Source of the DNA: Bacillus thuringiensis
Lineage (GTDB): Bacteria > Bacillota > Bacilli > Bacillales > Bacillaceae_G
Assembly (NCBI RefSeq): GCF_001182785.1
Contig: NZ_CP012102.1
Coordinates: 1-64,000 of the forward strand
Length of the DNA: 64,000 nt
Direction: 5' to 3'
The stretch's first letter is position 1. Each line of letters opens with the position of its first letter. The translations under genes and the position numbers were made by a program. This document shows, piece by piece, positions 44,430 to 52,983 of the stretch. The notes beneath the pieces were generated by a model. That model did not search any database. It was not told the DNA's origin and was given only the letters and a program-made list of their open reading frames with translations.

Positions 44430-44656
44430 TAAGTAAAAGGATTACATACTACAAGTAACACTTTATAAGTGGATTAAAAAGTAGTTTGATTACAACGATG
44501 TAGGAAAAAGAAATAAAGTTAGAAGATCTAAACTGCATGACAAAAGAGCTATCTTACTTAAACTTGGAGAGTGAAATCTTAAAAATTGTATACAAAAATT
44601 CAGGAAAACGCACAAGTCTGTTCCAATATTTAAAAAATGCAAATCTTACCTATTAA
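44430..44656 (+). pseudogene. Transposase OrfA-like remnant, copy 1
   Basis: Pieces YKWIKK and FDYNDVGK in one frame and MTKELSYLNLESEILKIVYK in another resemble the helix-turn-helix and leucine-zipper parts of an IS3-type OrfA. Frameshifts and stops separate them. A near-identical copy lies at 49673-49897. Confidence 0.35.
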
Positions 44657-44814
44657 AATCAACTGTAAAATAATTCGTGTTATTTTACATATTTTATATG
44701 AATATTAATCTTAATCTTGTATTAAAAGCATTACCGTATATAGTAACTAAAGAATGTATTAGACTAGGTACTGCTTTCTCATAAAAAATTTTATAAAACC
44801 AGTTCCTTTCAGTC

Positions 44815-45658
44815 GGTTCTGGTGCAAAAAATCTATAAAACTTGGACATACTGATATTACTACTCTAGAAAAGGTGTGTGATAAGTATGAAAAAGGAAAA
44901 TTTGTTTAAATGGAAGCATTATCAGCCTGATTTAATTTTGTTAACGGTAAGATGGTACTTACGGTATAACCTCAGTTTTCGTGATTTGGTGGAAATGATG
45001 AAGGAACGGGGGTTATCTATTTCTCATACCACGATTATGTGTTGGGTTCATCAGTATAGCCCTGAATTGGACAAACGAATTCGTCGTCATCTCAAGTCAA
45101 CCAATGATTCTTGGCGAGTCGATGAGACGTATGTGAAAGTCAAAGGTCAATGGATGTACCTATATCGTGCTGTTGATTCGAAAGGAAACACAATCGATTT
45201 TTCTCTAAGCAAAACAAGAGACCAAAAGGCTACAAAGCGCTTTTTCAAGAAAGCTTTGCGGTCTTTTCATGTTTCAAAGCCACGTGCGATAACAGTCGAT
45301 AAGAATCCAGCTTATTCTATAGCAATTGAACCGTTGAAAAAAGAAAAAAGCATACCTGATGGTATGCAACTTAGACAACAAAAGTACTTGAACAATGTAG
45401 TAGAACAAGATCATCGCTTTATAAAGAAGCATATCCGTTCTATGCTAGGACTCAAATCTTTTGACACAGCTATATCTATTCTTTCTGGAGTAAAAGGCAT
45501 GCATATGATTAAAAAAGAACAGATTAATTTACGGAACCAGTCTATCCAACATGAAATGAAGTTTATTCATCAACTATTCGGAATGGCTGCATAAGAATAG
45601 ATTCCATTAGGAATCTATATACCTCTTTCAAATAAATATAAATCTTTGCATCAGAACC
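44815..45658 (+). mobile_element. IS240-like element, copy 3 (complete, mosaic)
   Basis: Ends are GGTTCTGGTGCAAAAA (44815-44830) and TCTTTGCATCAGAACC (45643-45658). Flanking 8-mers differ, so no target duplication is visible. Confidence 0.85.
44887..45594 (+). CDS. tnp: IS6-family DDE transposase, copy 3
   Basis: The protein of about 235 residues has intact SWRVDETY, ITVDKNPAY and NNVVEQDHR. The first ~70 codons match copies 1 and 4 (KKENLFKWKHYQPDLILLT). From HLKSTNDSWRVDETYVKV onward it matches copy 2. It therefore looks like a recombinant of two IS lineages. Unique changes such as Cys in IMCWVHQYS may reduce activity. Confidence 0.88.
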   Translation: MKKENLFKWKHYQPDLILLTVRWYLRYNLSFRDLVEMMKERGLSISHTTIMCWVHQYSPELDKRIRRHLKSTNDSWRVDETYVKVKGQWMYLYRAVDSKGNTIDFSLSKTRDQKATKRFFKKALRSFHVSKPRAITVDKNPAYSIAIEPLKKEKSIPDGMQLRQQKYLNNVVEQDHRFIKKHIRSMLGLKSFDTAISILSGVKGMHMIKKEQINLRNQSIQHEMKFIHQLFGMAA

Positions 45659-45701
45659 ATAATAAAGGGGGTTAAATGTAGTAATAAAACCCATAAAAAA
45701 T

Positions 45702-45731
45702 AGGTGTATCAAGCAAAGTGTTGATACACCT
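45702..45731 (-). terminator. Terminator after lanM of cluster 1
   Basis: AGGTGTATCAA/TTGATACACCT in perfect arms. On the minus strand the hairpin is followed by ATTTTTTATG. A run of AATT repeats (about 45824-45848) lies between it and the lanM stop. Confidence 0.8.
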
Positions 45732-45845
45732 TAAAACTGCATTGTTAAACAACATGTGTCGTCATCTAGTATATCTTTAATTATTTTAGATTCAGTATTA
45801 CATATTATATGTGCTGTTTTCCAAATTAATTAATTAATTAATTAA

Positions 45846-48800
45846 TTAATGTTTAATTGGTTTTTCCAAAGTCAAAACAGATGGAACTTGATTCGGTTGA
45901 GCTAAACGTAATAATTGATAGCCAATACCAGATAACCCTAGTAGTAAACCAGGAACTTCAATATGACAACCAACACCAGTTTTATATTTTCCTGCTTCTT
46001 GTTTTTCTTTAATTACATTCATAGCTACCGCATGAGCCATTCTATTCCATTCTGGTCGTTCGAGTGTACTACCTGCCATATGGAACAATTCTGAATTACC
46101 TAAGTCACCATGACAGAGAGAATGACAGCGTCCCATTCCAATTTCAACAGTTGTGGATAATGAAGTCTCTATCTCCTGTTGCAATAATGCATCTTTAATA
46201 TAAGGTAAATATAAGAGACGACTTAAACCAATCCCAGAAGATCCATGACACCATGCTGCAGAAAATTCACTCGATTTATGGTGTGAATTTCTTAAATCTG
46301 CCCAATTACAATTTTGTGAATCATATAAAGAACGATCATATCGAATGGCCTCTAATGCTGTTTCAAAATATTCTTGTTTAGGGGTTAGCTCGTGCAAACG
46401 TAACAATGACCAAGCGATACCACTTGTTCCGTGTGAGAAACCTCCTAGCATGGATTGACTGGAAGGATCTAACCAACCAACTCCTTTTTCTGTAACCACT
46501 TTATTTTTAAGTAAGTGATCGCCGTAGTTTTGAGCAATTTGAAGTGCTTGTTCACTATTGAATTGCTCATAAATATTTAAGAGAACTTGGATAATTCCAG
46601 CACTTCCACCCAGTAAATCATAAAATTTATCATTATCTACATTTTTACCAATGTTGTTTATCGTATTTTCAATATATAAATTCCAATCTTTATTTTCTCC
46701 ATACAAGGCATCAAAATGGGAAAGAGCATATAATTTTGATGCTTGCCCATGAAAGGCACTAGCAAATGCTTTTTCATGAATAGGCTGTTGTAAAATGGAT
46801 TCCATTGTTTGCAGTGCCAATGTATTAAATTCTTTCTCACCTGAAACCTTACCTAAATAGGATAGGAACATTGCAATTCCACTTAAGCCATTATATATTC
46901 CTCTATCTAAAGCTGCAACTTGCCATTGGCCGTGATAGTTAATTCCAAGACCAATCCAAGTAGCATCATTATAGGAACCGTGAATAGCTTGCTCCAATAA
47001 TTTATATCCAATATTTTTTGCTTCTTCTACAAATAATTCTGTGTTTACCTCTTTCAAATCTTCCTGAAGATAGTTAGCCTCTTTAACAATAATTTTTTCT
47101 CCTACGTTACTAACAAGCGAAGCTTCAATCCATTTCGACTGCTCTTCAATATTCTCTAATGTAAGATTTTTAATACGTTCAACTGATATGTCATAGCTTG
47201 GTTTTTCAAAATAATTAGGTATTTTCTCGCCTGAGCTAGCAAATAGATCTCTACTACCAGGTTTTGTTGTGAAAATTGGAATATCTCCATTAAATATGTC
47301 TTTTTTCTCAAAAGGAATTTGACGTGTATCTAATACAGTGAACCAGAGTCGATCCAATAATTTTTCAAGTTCTACACAATCTCTCATATAGTCTGGATGT
47401 TGTGTTTCCAAAATGAAATTTCCATAATATTGAGTAGGTCGTACTACAATTCGAATGTCAATATCTTTAAACTTGGCTAAAGGTCCATTTTCACTAAGAA
47501 GTTCGGATTTATTGTCTAAGATAATTTGAGTAACATGCTTAAATCCTTCAATAATCAAATCCACATGCTCTACCGCTTCTACCGGTTTCCCATTTAACTT
47601 TGGAACATTATTGGTATTTATATCTATGTTTACTTTTTTACGTACAAAACGCATTTCATCTGTGCCTTCATTCTCAGGTCTTAATAGAGGTATAGGCAAT
47701 TCTTGTTCTTTTGCACTAACCCCACTAATATCAATACCATAACCATCTACAGTTTTAAAATATAAGTGCGGAAGTAAAGCTGTACCAAGAACAGAGTCTA
47801 CAATCTTATATTTTGCTCTTACTTCAGCTGTATCTTGAATATTTAATAGAGGTGGATGATGAAAAATAGTTTCCAAATCTATTAATGTCGGAAATTCGCC
47901 ATGGGCCACTATATTTTCATGGTGAAAATCAGTACCATTTAAAGCATGTAAAATAGCTAAATATCCACCTAAACGTTTATAATAGTTTTCACTTTGTTCC
48001 TGTGTCTCACACTCTTTATGTTGAATACATTCCTCCCAAGCATATTGATGACGATTTAAAATCTTATATCCTTTTAGATGTGGCGTAAATCCTTTTTCAT
48101 TTATCCAATCTAATAATTCATGAAAAAGAATTGATACAGTTAAAGGCTTTGGTTTGTATAATATTTCTTTATTTTGTGCAAATTTAAATCTCATTACAGA
48201 TCGACCTTGCTGGTGGGAATCGCCCAACCCCGCACTTATAGATTTGAGAGGCGAATCATCTACGTTTAAAGATTGATTAATTTGTTCCCAGTCCTCTTCA
48301 AAACGAGTTAATGCTTCAGTTACTGCCGTTACATAATAACCTGTACGTATCATTAAAATTCTAGAAAGAACAGGGTATTCTTTGTATATGAATTCTAGAG
48401 CATTAACATCCAGTAACTTAGTTTTTACAAAAGATTCAAATCTCTCTTCGGGCGTATCTCCCGTTAATTCCTTTAATTGTTTTGCGATATATAGTTCTAA
48501 TGTAATAGTTCTGGCACCTATTTTAGTTAACCCGTCAACTAAGTTATAAATAACGGAAGATAGTAATTCATCCCAATCTACTTTTTGCGAAAGGAAAGGA
48601 TGCTCTTGATAAAATTGATTTAATTTACTTTTTGCCCACAGAATAAAGGGACGAAAAGCTAAACTTATATCTAATTGATCTGACGCTTTTAATTCTTGTT
48701 CCCGATTAATATTAAAAGCCTCATCTATCCAATTCATCCATAAAGGGTGTTGATTTTTATTTAGCTTATTTTTTTGTAACCATTCTTCATTTTCAGATGC

Positions 48801-49040
48801 TTTTAGTGCTTTAATAAATAGCTTTTCATCTAATTGCTCCATTTGGATTCTCTTGTCCAGTGAATCATCATTTAATAAAGTCATCTCTTTCCATTTATTC
48901 CGGTAAACGTGGAATTCTTCTTCAGTTAGACTAACTTTATCAATCTCATCGATTCGTTGAATTCTCTCTTTTATAGATAAAGATTTAAACAACGCGGTCG
49001 AAATATAGGATAATGGCTTCATGTTAGTATTTAGATTCAA
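45846..49040 (-). CDS. lanM: LanM lanthipeptide synthetase, cluster 1
   Basis: The 1064-residue bifunctional class II enzyme dehydrates Ser/Thr and forms lanthionine rings. The dehydratase/kinase-like half has QQGRSVMRFKF, YKPKPL, GTDFHHENIV and LIDLETIF. The cyclase half has the zinc ligands Cys931 (AAWCHGSSG), Cys976 and His977 (LCHGDLGN), plus GFSHGTSGIAWSLL. The apparent start is TTG 49040 after GGAGAGTCGAG. A 46-bp palindrome separates it from lanA. It is the only complete LanM in this cluster and must serve both lanA copies. Confidence 0.92.
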   Translation of the reverse strand: MNLNTNMKPLSYISTALFKSLSIKERIQRIDEIDKVSLTEEEFHVYRNKWKEMTLLNDDSLDKRIQMEQLDEKLFIKALKASENEEWLQKNKLNKNQHPLWMNWIDEAFNINREQELKASDQLDISLAFRPFILWAKSKLNQFYQEHPFLSQKVDWDELLSSVIYNLVDGLTKIGARTITLELYIAKQLKELTGDTPEERFESFVKTKLLDVNALEFIYKEYPVLSRILMIRTGYYVTAVTEALTRFEEDWEQINQSLNVDDSPLKSISAGLGDSHQQGRSVMRFKFAQNKEILYKPKPLTVSILFHELLDWINEKGFTPHLKGYKILNRHQYAWEECIQHKECETQEQSENYYKRLGGYLAILHALNGTDFHHENIVAHGEFPTLIDLETIFHHPPLLNIQDTAEVRAKYKIVDSVLGTALLPHLYFKTVDGYGIDISGVSAKEQELPIPLLRPENEGTDEMRFVRKKVNIDINTNNVPKLNGKPVEAVEHVDLIIEGFKHVTQIILDNKSELLSENGPLAKFKDIDIRIVVRPTQYYGNFILETQHPDYMRDCVELEKLLDRLWFTVLDTRQIPFEKKDIFNGDIPIFTTKPGSRDLFASSGEKIPNYFEKPSYDISVERIKNLTLENIEEQSKWIEASLVSNVGEKIIVKEANYLQEDLKEVNTELFVEEAKNIGYKLLEQAIHGSYNDATWIGLGINYHGQWQVAALDRGIYNGLSGIAMFLSYLGKVSGEKEFNTLALQTMESILQQPIHEKAFASAFHGQASKLYALSHFDALYGENKDWNLYIENTINNIGKNVDNDKFYDLLGGSAGIIQVLLNIYEQFNSEQALQIAQNYGDHLLKNKVVTEKGVGWLDPSSQSMLGGFSHGTSGIAWSLLRLHELTPKQEYFETALEAIRYDRSLYDSQNCNWADLRNSHHKSSEFSAAWCHGSSGIGLSRLLYLPYIKDALLQQEIETSLSTTVEIGMGRCHSLCHGDLGNSELFHMAGSTLERPEWNRMAHAVAMNVIKEKQEAGKYKTGVGCHIEVPGLLLGLSGIGYQLLRLAQPNQVPSVLTLEKPIKH

Positions 49041-49092
49041 TTTACTCGACTCTCCATTTCAACATATTGTTTTTTTAGTAACAAAACATTAT

Positions 49093-49138
49093 AAAAACAC
49101 CATAGTGTAAATTATATAATTTACACTATGGTGTTTTT
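49093..49138. terminator. Perfect 46-bp palindrome between lanA and lanM
   Basis: Positions 49093-49115 and 49116-49138 are exact inverse arms ending in A5/T5. On the minus strand it stands between the precursor genes and lanM, where a partial terminator would give more precursor than enzyme mRNA. Confidence 0.85.
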
Positions 49139-49164
49139 GTTACTCTAATATTATTTGACAAGTA

Positions 49165-49345
49165 TTAGCAGGAAAATTTAGAAACAGCAATACCAGTCGC
49201 AATGCCTGAACCAACAGGAATAATCACAGGCGAAAGGTGGAGTAGTTTCAGGTTGAACATCTCCACCACCATAAGTGCGTACTAACTCATCTTTAGGAAC
49301 CTCTACTATTTTAGCCCCTGCTGGATGATTTTCTTTAATCGAATT
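49165..49345 (-). pseudogene. lanA pseudogene (short-peptide type), copy 2
   Basis: Minus-strand codons AGAKIVEVPKDELVRTYGGG and DVQPETTP are intact, but the start codon and ribosome site are replaced by lanA 3' sequence. An extra base puts the core (SPVIIPVGSGIATGIAVSKF plus SC) out of frame. The core would have been a short cytolysin-S-like partner ending SKFSC. Confidence 0.75.
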
Positions 49346-49356
49346 TTATTTTCAAA

Positions 49357-49545
49357 TTAGCAATAAAAATATGTTAATTCATGGGCACCCCATGCTGCAA
49401 TCGCAATACCACAAGCAGGAGTAGTTTCAGGTTGAACATCTCCACCGCCATAAGTGCGTGCTAATTCATCTTTAGAAACTTCAACTAGTTTAGCCCCTGC
49501 TGGATGATTTTCTGCTAATTCTTCAATAATTTGATTACGATTCAT
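49357..49545 (-). CDS. lanA: Class II lanthipeptide precursor LanA, cluster 1, copy 2
   Basis: The 62-residue precursor has a leader identical to copy 1 except Ala for Ser before RTYGG. The linker is GDVQPE, followed by a 22-residue core that starts TTPACGI and ends HELTYFYC. Core start and ring spacing (Thr-x-x-Cys, then Thr-x-x-x-Cys) follow the cytolysin small subunit, although the sequence between is different. AAAGGAGG precedes the ATG. It is the nearest precursor to lanM. Confidence 0.88.
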   Translation of the reverse strand: MNRNQIIEELAENHPAGAKLVEVSKDELARTYGGGDVQPETTPACGIAIAAWGAHELTYFYC

Positions 49546-49586
49546 AGTAAAATTCCTCCTTTAATGTTAAATACAACTATTATTGT

Positions 49587-49602
49587 ATAGTAGAAATACT
49601 AT
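49587..49602. promoter_or_regulatory. Palindrome upstream of lanA copy 2
   Basis: ATAGTA-GAAA-TACTAT, identical to 44267-44282 and at the same distance from the start codon. Confidence 0.5.
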
Positions 49603-49672
49603 TTTTCACAGTTCGCAAATTCGCATTTTTTTGAATTACACAATAATTAATCATGTAATCTTTAAATAAGAA

Positions 49673-49897
49673 TTAAGTAAAGGGATTACATACTACAAGT
49701 AACACTTTATAAGTGGATTAAAAAGTAGTTTGATTACAACGATGTAGGAAAAAGAAATAAAGTTAGAGGATCTAAACTGCATGACAAAAGAGCTATCTTA
49801 CTTAAACTTGGAGAGTGAAATCTTAAAAATTGTATACAAAAACTCAGGAAAACGCACAAGTCTGTTCCGATATTTAAAAAATGCAAATCTTACCTAA
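49673..49897 (+). pseudogene. Transposase OrfA-like remnant, copy 2
   Basis: Near-identical to 44430-44656, showing that a block containing the lanA promoter, this remnant and the following IS was duplicated. Confidence 0.35.
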
Positions 49898-50044
49898 AAA
49901 TAATTCGTGTTATTTTACATATTTTATATGAATGTTAATCTTAATCTTGTATTAAAAGCATTTCCGTATATAGTAACCAAAGAATATATTAGACTAGGTG
50001 CTGCTTTCTCATAAAAAATTTTATAAAACCAGTTCCTTTCAGTT

Positions 50045-50869
50045 GGTTCTGGTGCAAAAAATCTATAAAACTTGGACATACTGATATTACTACTCTAGAA
50101 AAGGTGTTTGATCAGTATGAAAAAGGAAAATTTGTTTAAATGGAAGCATTATCAGCCTGATTTAATTTTGTTAACGGTAAGATGGTACCTACGGTATAAC
50201 CTCAGTTTTCGTGATTTGGTGGAAATGATGAAGGAACGGGGTTTATCTATTTCTCATACTACGATTATGCGTTGGGTTCATCAGTATGGTCCTGAATTGG
50301 ACAAACGAATTCGTCGTCACCTCAAGCAAACCAATGACTCTTGGAGAGTTGATGAAACATATATAAAAGTTACAGGGCAATGGATGTACCTGTACCGTGC
50401 TGTTGATTCGAAAGGAAACACAATCGATTTTTGTCTAAGCAAAACAAGAGACCAAAAGGCTGCAAAGCGCTTTTTCAAGAAAGCTTTGCGGTCTTTTCAT
50501 GTTTCAAAGCAACGTGTGATAACAGTCGATAAGAATCCGGCTTATCCTATAGCAATTGAACAGTTGAAAAAAGAAAAAAGCATACCTGATGGTATGCAAC
50601 TTAGACAACAAAAGTACTTGAATAATATAGTAGAACAAGATCATCGTTTTATAAAGAAGCGTATCCGTTCTATGCTAGGGCTCAAATCTTTTGACACAAC
50701 TATATCCATTCTTTCTGAAGTAGAACCCATGCATATGATTAAAAAAGAACAGATTATCCAAAATCAGAAAGAATTCGTCCATCAATTGTTTGGACTTGTA
50801 GCATAAGATACGATTCCGTTAGGAATATATATGCTTTATTCTCTTTTACTTTATTTTTGCATCAGAACC
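50045..50869 (+). mobile_element. IS240-like element, copy 4
   Basis: GGTTCTGGTGCAAAAA (50045-50060) and TTTTTGCATCAGAACC (50854-50869) bound a complete 825-bp element. It is inverted relative to copy 1, so copies 1 and 4 bracket cluster 1. Its right end lies only 49 bases from the stop of the cluster 2 methyltransferase gene. Confidence 0.85.
50117..50806 (+). CDS. tnp: IS6-family DDE transposase, copy 4
   Basis: The 229-residue protein has intact triad motifs (SWRVDETY, ITVDKNPAY, NNIVEQDHR). It is almost identical to copy 1, including the C-terminus QKEFVHQLFGLVA. It is probably functional. Confidence 0.9.
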   Translation: MKKENLFKWKHYQPDLILLTVRWYLRYNLSFRDLVEMMKERGLSISHTTIMRWVHQYGPELDKRIRRHLKQTNDSWRVDETYIKVTGQWMYLYRAVDSKGNTIDFCLSKTRDQKAAKRFFKKALRSFHVSKQRVITVDKNPAYPIAIEQLKKEKSIPDGMQLRQQKYLNNIVEQDHRFIKKRIRSMLGLKSFDTTISILSEVEPMHMIKKEQIIQNQKEFVHQLFGLVA

Positions 50870-50918
50870 ATTAAAAGGGTTAAAAGCCTTTTCTGGAATG
50901 AATAGTTACTAGTAAATT

Positions 50919-51731
50919 TTAATTTTTAGTACATACAATAGCTAAGGAATTGTCTTTAGTATTTAAGATTTTTTTTACGTTAAAATGATTTTCTAAGAGT
51001 TCATTTTTAATTTCATCTTTTGTGAAGAATTTAAGCCAATCGTTAAAGTGAAATACTTCATTTTCTGAAGTAATGTATATCGTAGTATTTAAAAGTATAT
51101 TTTCAGGATATTTTTTATTTGATATTAAATTTAAGCAAGCATCGTCGATTATAATATTACCCTTATCTAAAGGGGCCCATAAGTTTATTTCGTTATATTC
51201 TTTAAATTCATTTACAGGAGGAACATCTAAAATAATAATACCGTCTTCAGCCAATAAATTATAAAGTCTTAAAAGCAATTTATCTCTTTCTGCTTTTGAA
51301 AAAGTAGCAAATGTTTTATATAAAATAATAATGATATCAAATTTTTCTTCAAAGGAAACCGTAAAAACATCATCACAAATATAATTAATATTTAAATTTT
51401 TGCTTGTAGCCTGTTTTTTTGCATGAGAAATTGCTTTTTCAGAAATATCAATTCCTGTAACATTTAACCCAGTGTTATAAAGTTTTTCACAATATAACCC
51501 AGCACCGCAACCTATATCTAACAGGTTTTTACCTTTAGAGGTATAACTATTTATTAATGTTACATATTCTTCGATTTGATCAGAATCCTTACCACCTCCA
51601 GGAATATTTGGATTTAAATAAGAGCTTAATACAAAATCAGAAAATTTTTCTGATGTCCAAATATTATCTTTTCCAGGTTCAAAAGGTTCACATGAAGAAT
51701 TGTTTTTTAAGATTTCAAATAATTTATTCAT
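50919..51731 (-). CDS. SAM-dependent methyltransferase, cluster 2
   Basis: The 270-residue class I methyltransferase has motif I LLDIGCGAGLY, then VTGIDISEKA and a motif II-like DVFTVSFEEKFDIIII. It starts 16 bases after the ABC permease stop and is the last gene of the leftward lanthipeptide operon, just before IS copy 4. It could methylate the lanthipeptide or act in self-protection. Similar stand-alone methyltransferases have many substrates, so the role is inferred from position only. Confidence 0.75.
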   Translation of the reverse strand: MNKLFEILKNNSSCEPFEPGKDNIWTSEKFSDFVLSSYLNPNIPGGGKDSDQIEEYVTLINSYTSKGKNLLDIGCGAGLYCEKLYNTGLNVTGIDISEKAISHAKKQATSKNLNINYICDDVFTVSFEEKFDIIIILYKTFATFSKAERDKLLLRLYNLLAEDGIIILDVPPVNEFKEYNEINLWAPLDKGNIIIDDACLNLISNKKYPENILLNTTIYITSENEVFHFNDWLKFFTKDEIKNELLENHFNVKKILNTKDNSLAIVCTKN

Positions 51732-51747
51732 ATTAATTTAGTTCTCC

Positions 51748-52983
51748 TTAGTTTTTAAGAATAATTTTTTTAATTGATTGAATGAAATTTGTGTCAAAAG
51801 ATAATAAGGAAGTTTTGTAACTTCTACTAGCAAACCAAGATAATAAAATTATTACAAGAATAGAAAAAGCAATTGAAATCAATATTTCGTATATTGATAC
51901 TTCTGGTGTAGTGATTCTTAGCATCATTGTAAATGGAGAGAAGAAAGGTATAAAACTTGTGATTTTTACTAAAGAATCTTCTGGTGAATCAATATTGAAT
52001 ATAATTAAATAAACAGGTATAAAGAGTAGAATGTTTATAGGCATAACAGCTTGACTAATATTTTCTAAATTTGTAGTCATAGAACCTATAATCATTGCTA
52101 AAATAATAAAAGTTGTGAGGCCAATGAAAATGTATATTAAACTTAAAATAAATACTCCAATAACATCTTCGTTAATCTCGAAATTTAGATTTTCAAATAA
52201 AGATTTACCGTCAAATACAAAATAGCATGTAACAATAGTTATTGTTATAATCAAAACTTGTGTTAGAGCAGAAGCGATTAAAGCTAGGATTTTTCCCCAT
52301 AAATGAACTATAGGAGAGACGCTTGTAATAATCATTTCCATAACTTTTGAATTTTTTTCAGTAGCAATTTCTAGAGCTGCTTGATTAGAATAATTCAGGG
52401 TTATTATAAACATAATAAATATACTTATATAAGCAATCGATTTTATTAATTCTGATTCCTTTGAATTATTAGGCTCATCACTATTTGTAAATTTTTCTGT
52501 AACTACATTGCTAGGGCTTCTTAAATCATTAATTTCTTCAGGTGTTAATTTATATTCAATCGATTTATTTGTGAACTGAATTTGGGATAATAATTGTTGA
52601 AGTCTATCTTTTTCTACCTGTTCAATCGAATCATTATAAATTACCTTTGCATTTAGAGTATTATTTGGATTTGAATCTATTAAATAAATATGAGAAATAT
52701 TGTTCGATTCTAAAAGTTTGTATGCCTCATTTTTAGTAGTTTTTTTAAATGAAGCGTCTGGATTGATATAAGGCATATTTTCTTTTATTGTACTGTATAT
52801 ATTATTATCGGACGTTACAATGGCAATCGATTTTTTCTCATAATCTAAAAAAATTTTCTCGATTTTATCTATGTTCATAATACCAATGATACCAATAATA
52901 AAAATAAGAGAAACAAATATAAAGGAGTTACTTAAAATTTTTTTTAAGTAAGTAAATTTAAAAATAGTCCAAAATTTATTCAC
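51748..52983 (-). CDS. ABC-2 type permease, cluster 2 (probable immunity/export)
   Basis: The 411-residue protein has one N-terminal helix (FIFVSLIFIIGIIGIMNI), a large extracytoplasmic domain (about 40-180) and five or so C-terminal helices, as in NatB/ABC-2 permeases. It overlaps its ATPase gene by 8 bases. In class II clusters such pairs usually expel the peptide from the producer membrane (LanFE-type immunity). Confidence 0.8.
   Translation of the reverse strand: MNKFWTIFKFTYLKKILSNSFIFVSLIFIIGIIGIMNIDKIEKIFLDYEKKSIAIVTSDNNIYSTIKENMPYINPDASFKKTTKNEAYKLLESNNISHIYLIDSNPNNTLNAKVIYNDSIEQVEKDRLQQLLSQIQFTNKSIEYKLTPEEINDLRSPSNVVTEKFTNSDEPNNSKESELIKSIAYISIFIMFIITLNYSNQAALEIATEKNSKVMEMIITSVSPIVHLWGKILALIASALTQVLIITITIVTCYFVFDGKSLFENLNFEINEDVIGVFILSLIYIFIGLTTFIILAMIIGSMTTNLENISQAVMPINILLFIPVYLIIFNIDSPEDSLVKITSFIPFFSPFTMMLRITTPEVSIYEILISIAFSILVIILLSWFASRSYKTSLLSFDTNFIQSIKKIILKN

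Noticed and set aside
44815..50869. 8-bp target duplications around the IS240-like copies
   Set aside because: The 8 bases on each side of copies 3 and 4 do not match, so no insertion duplication can be claimed.
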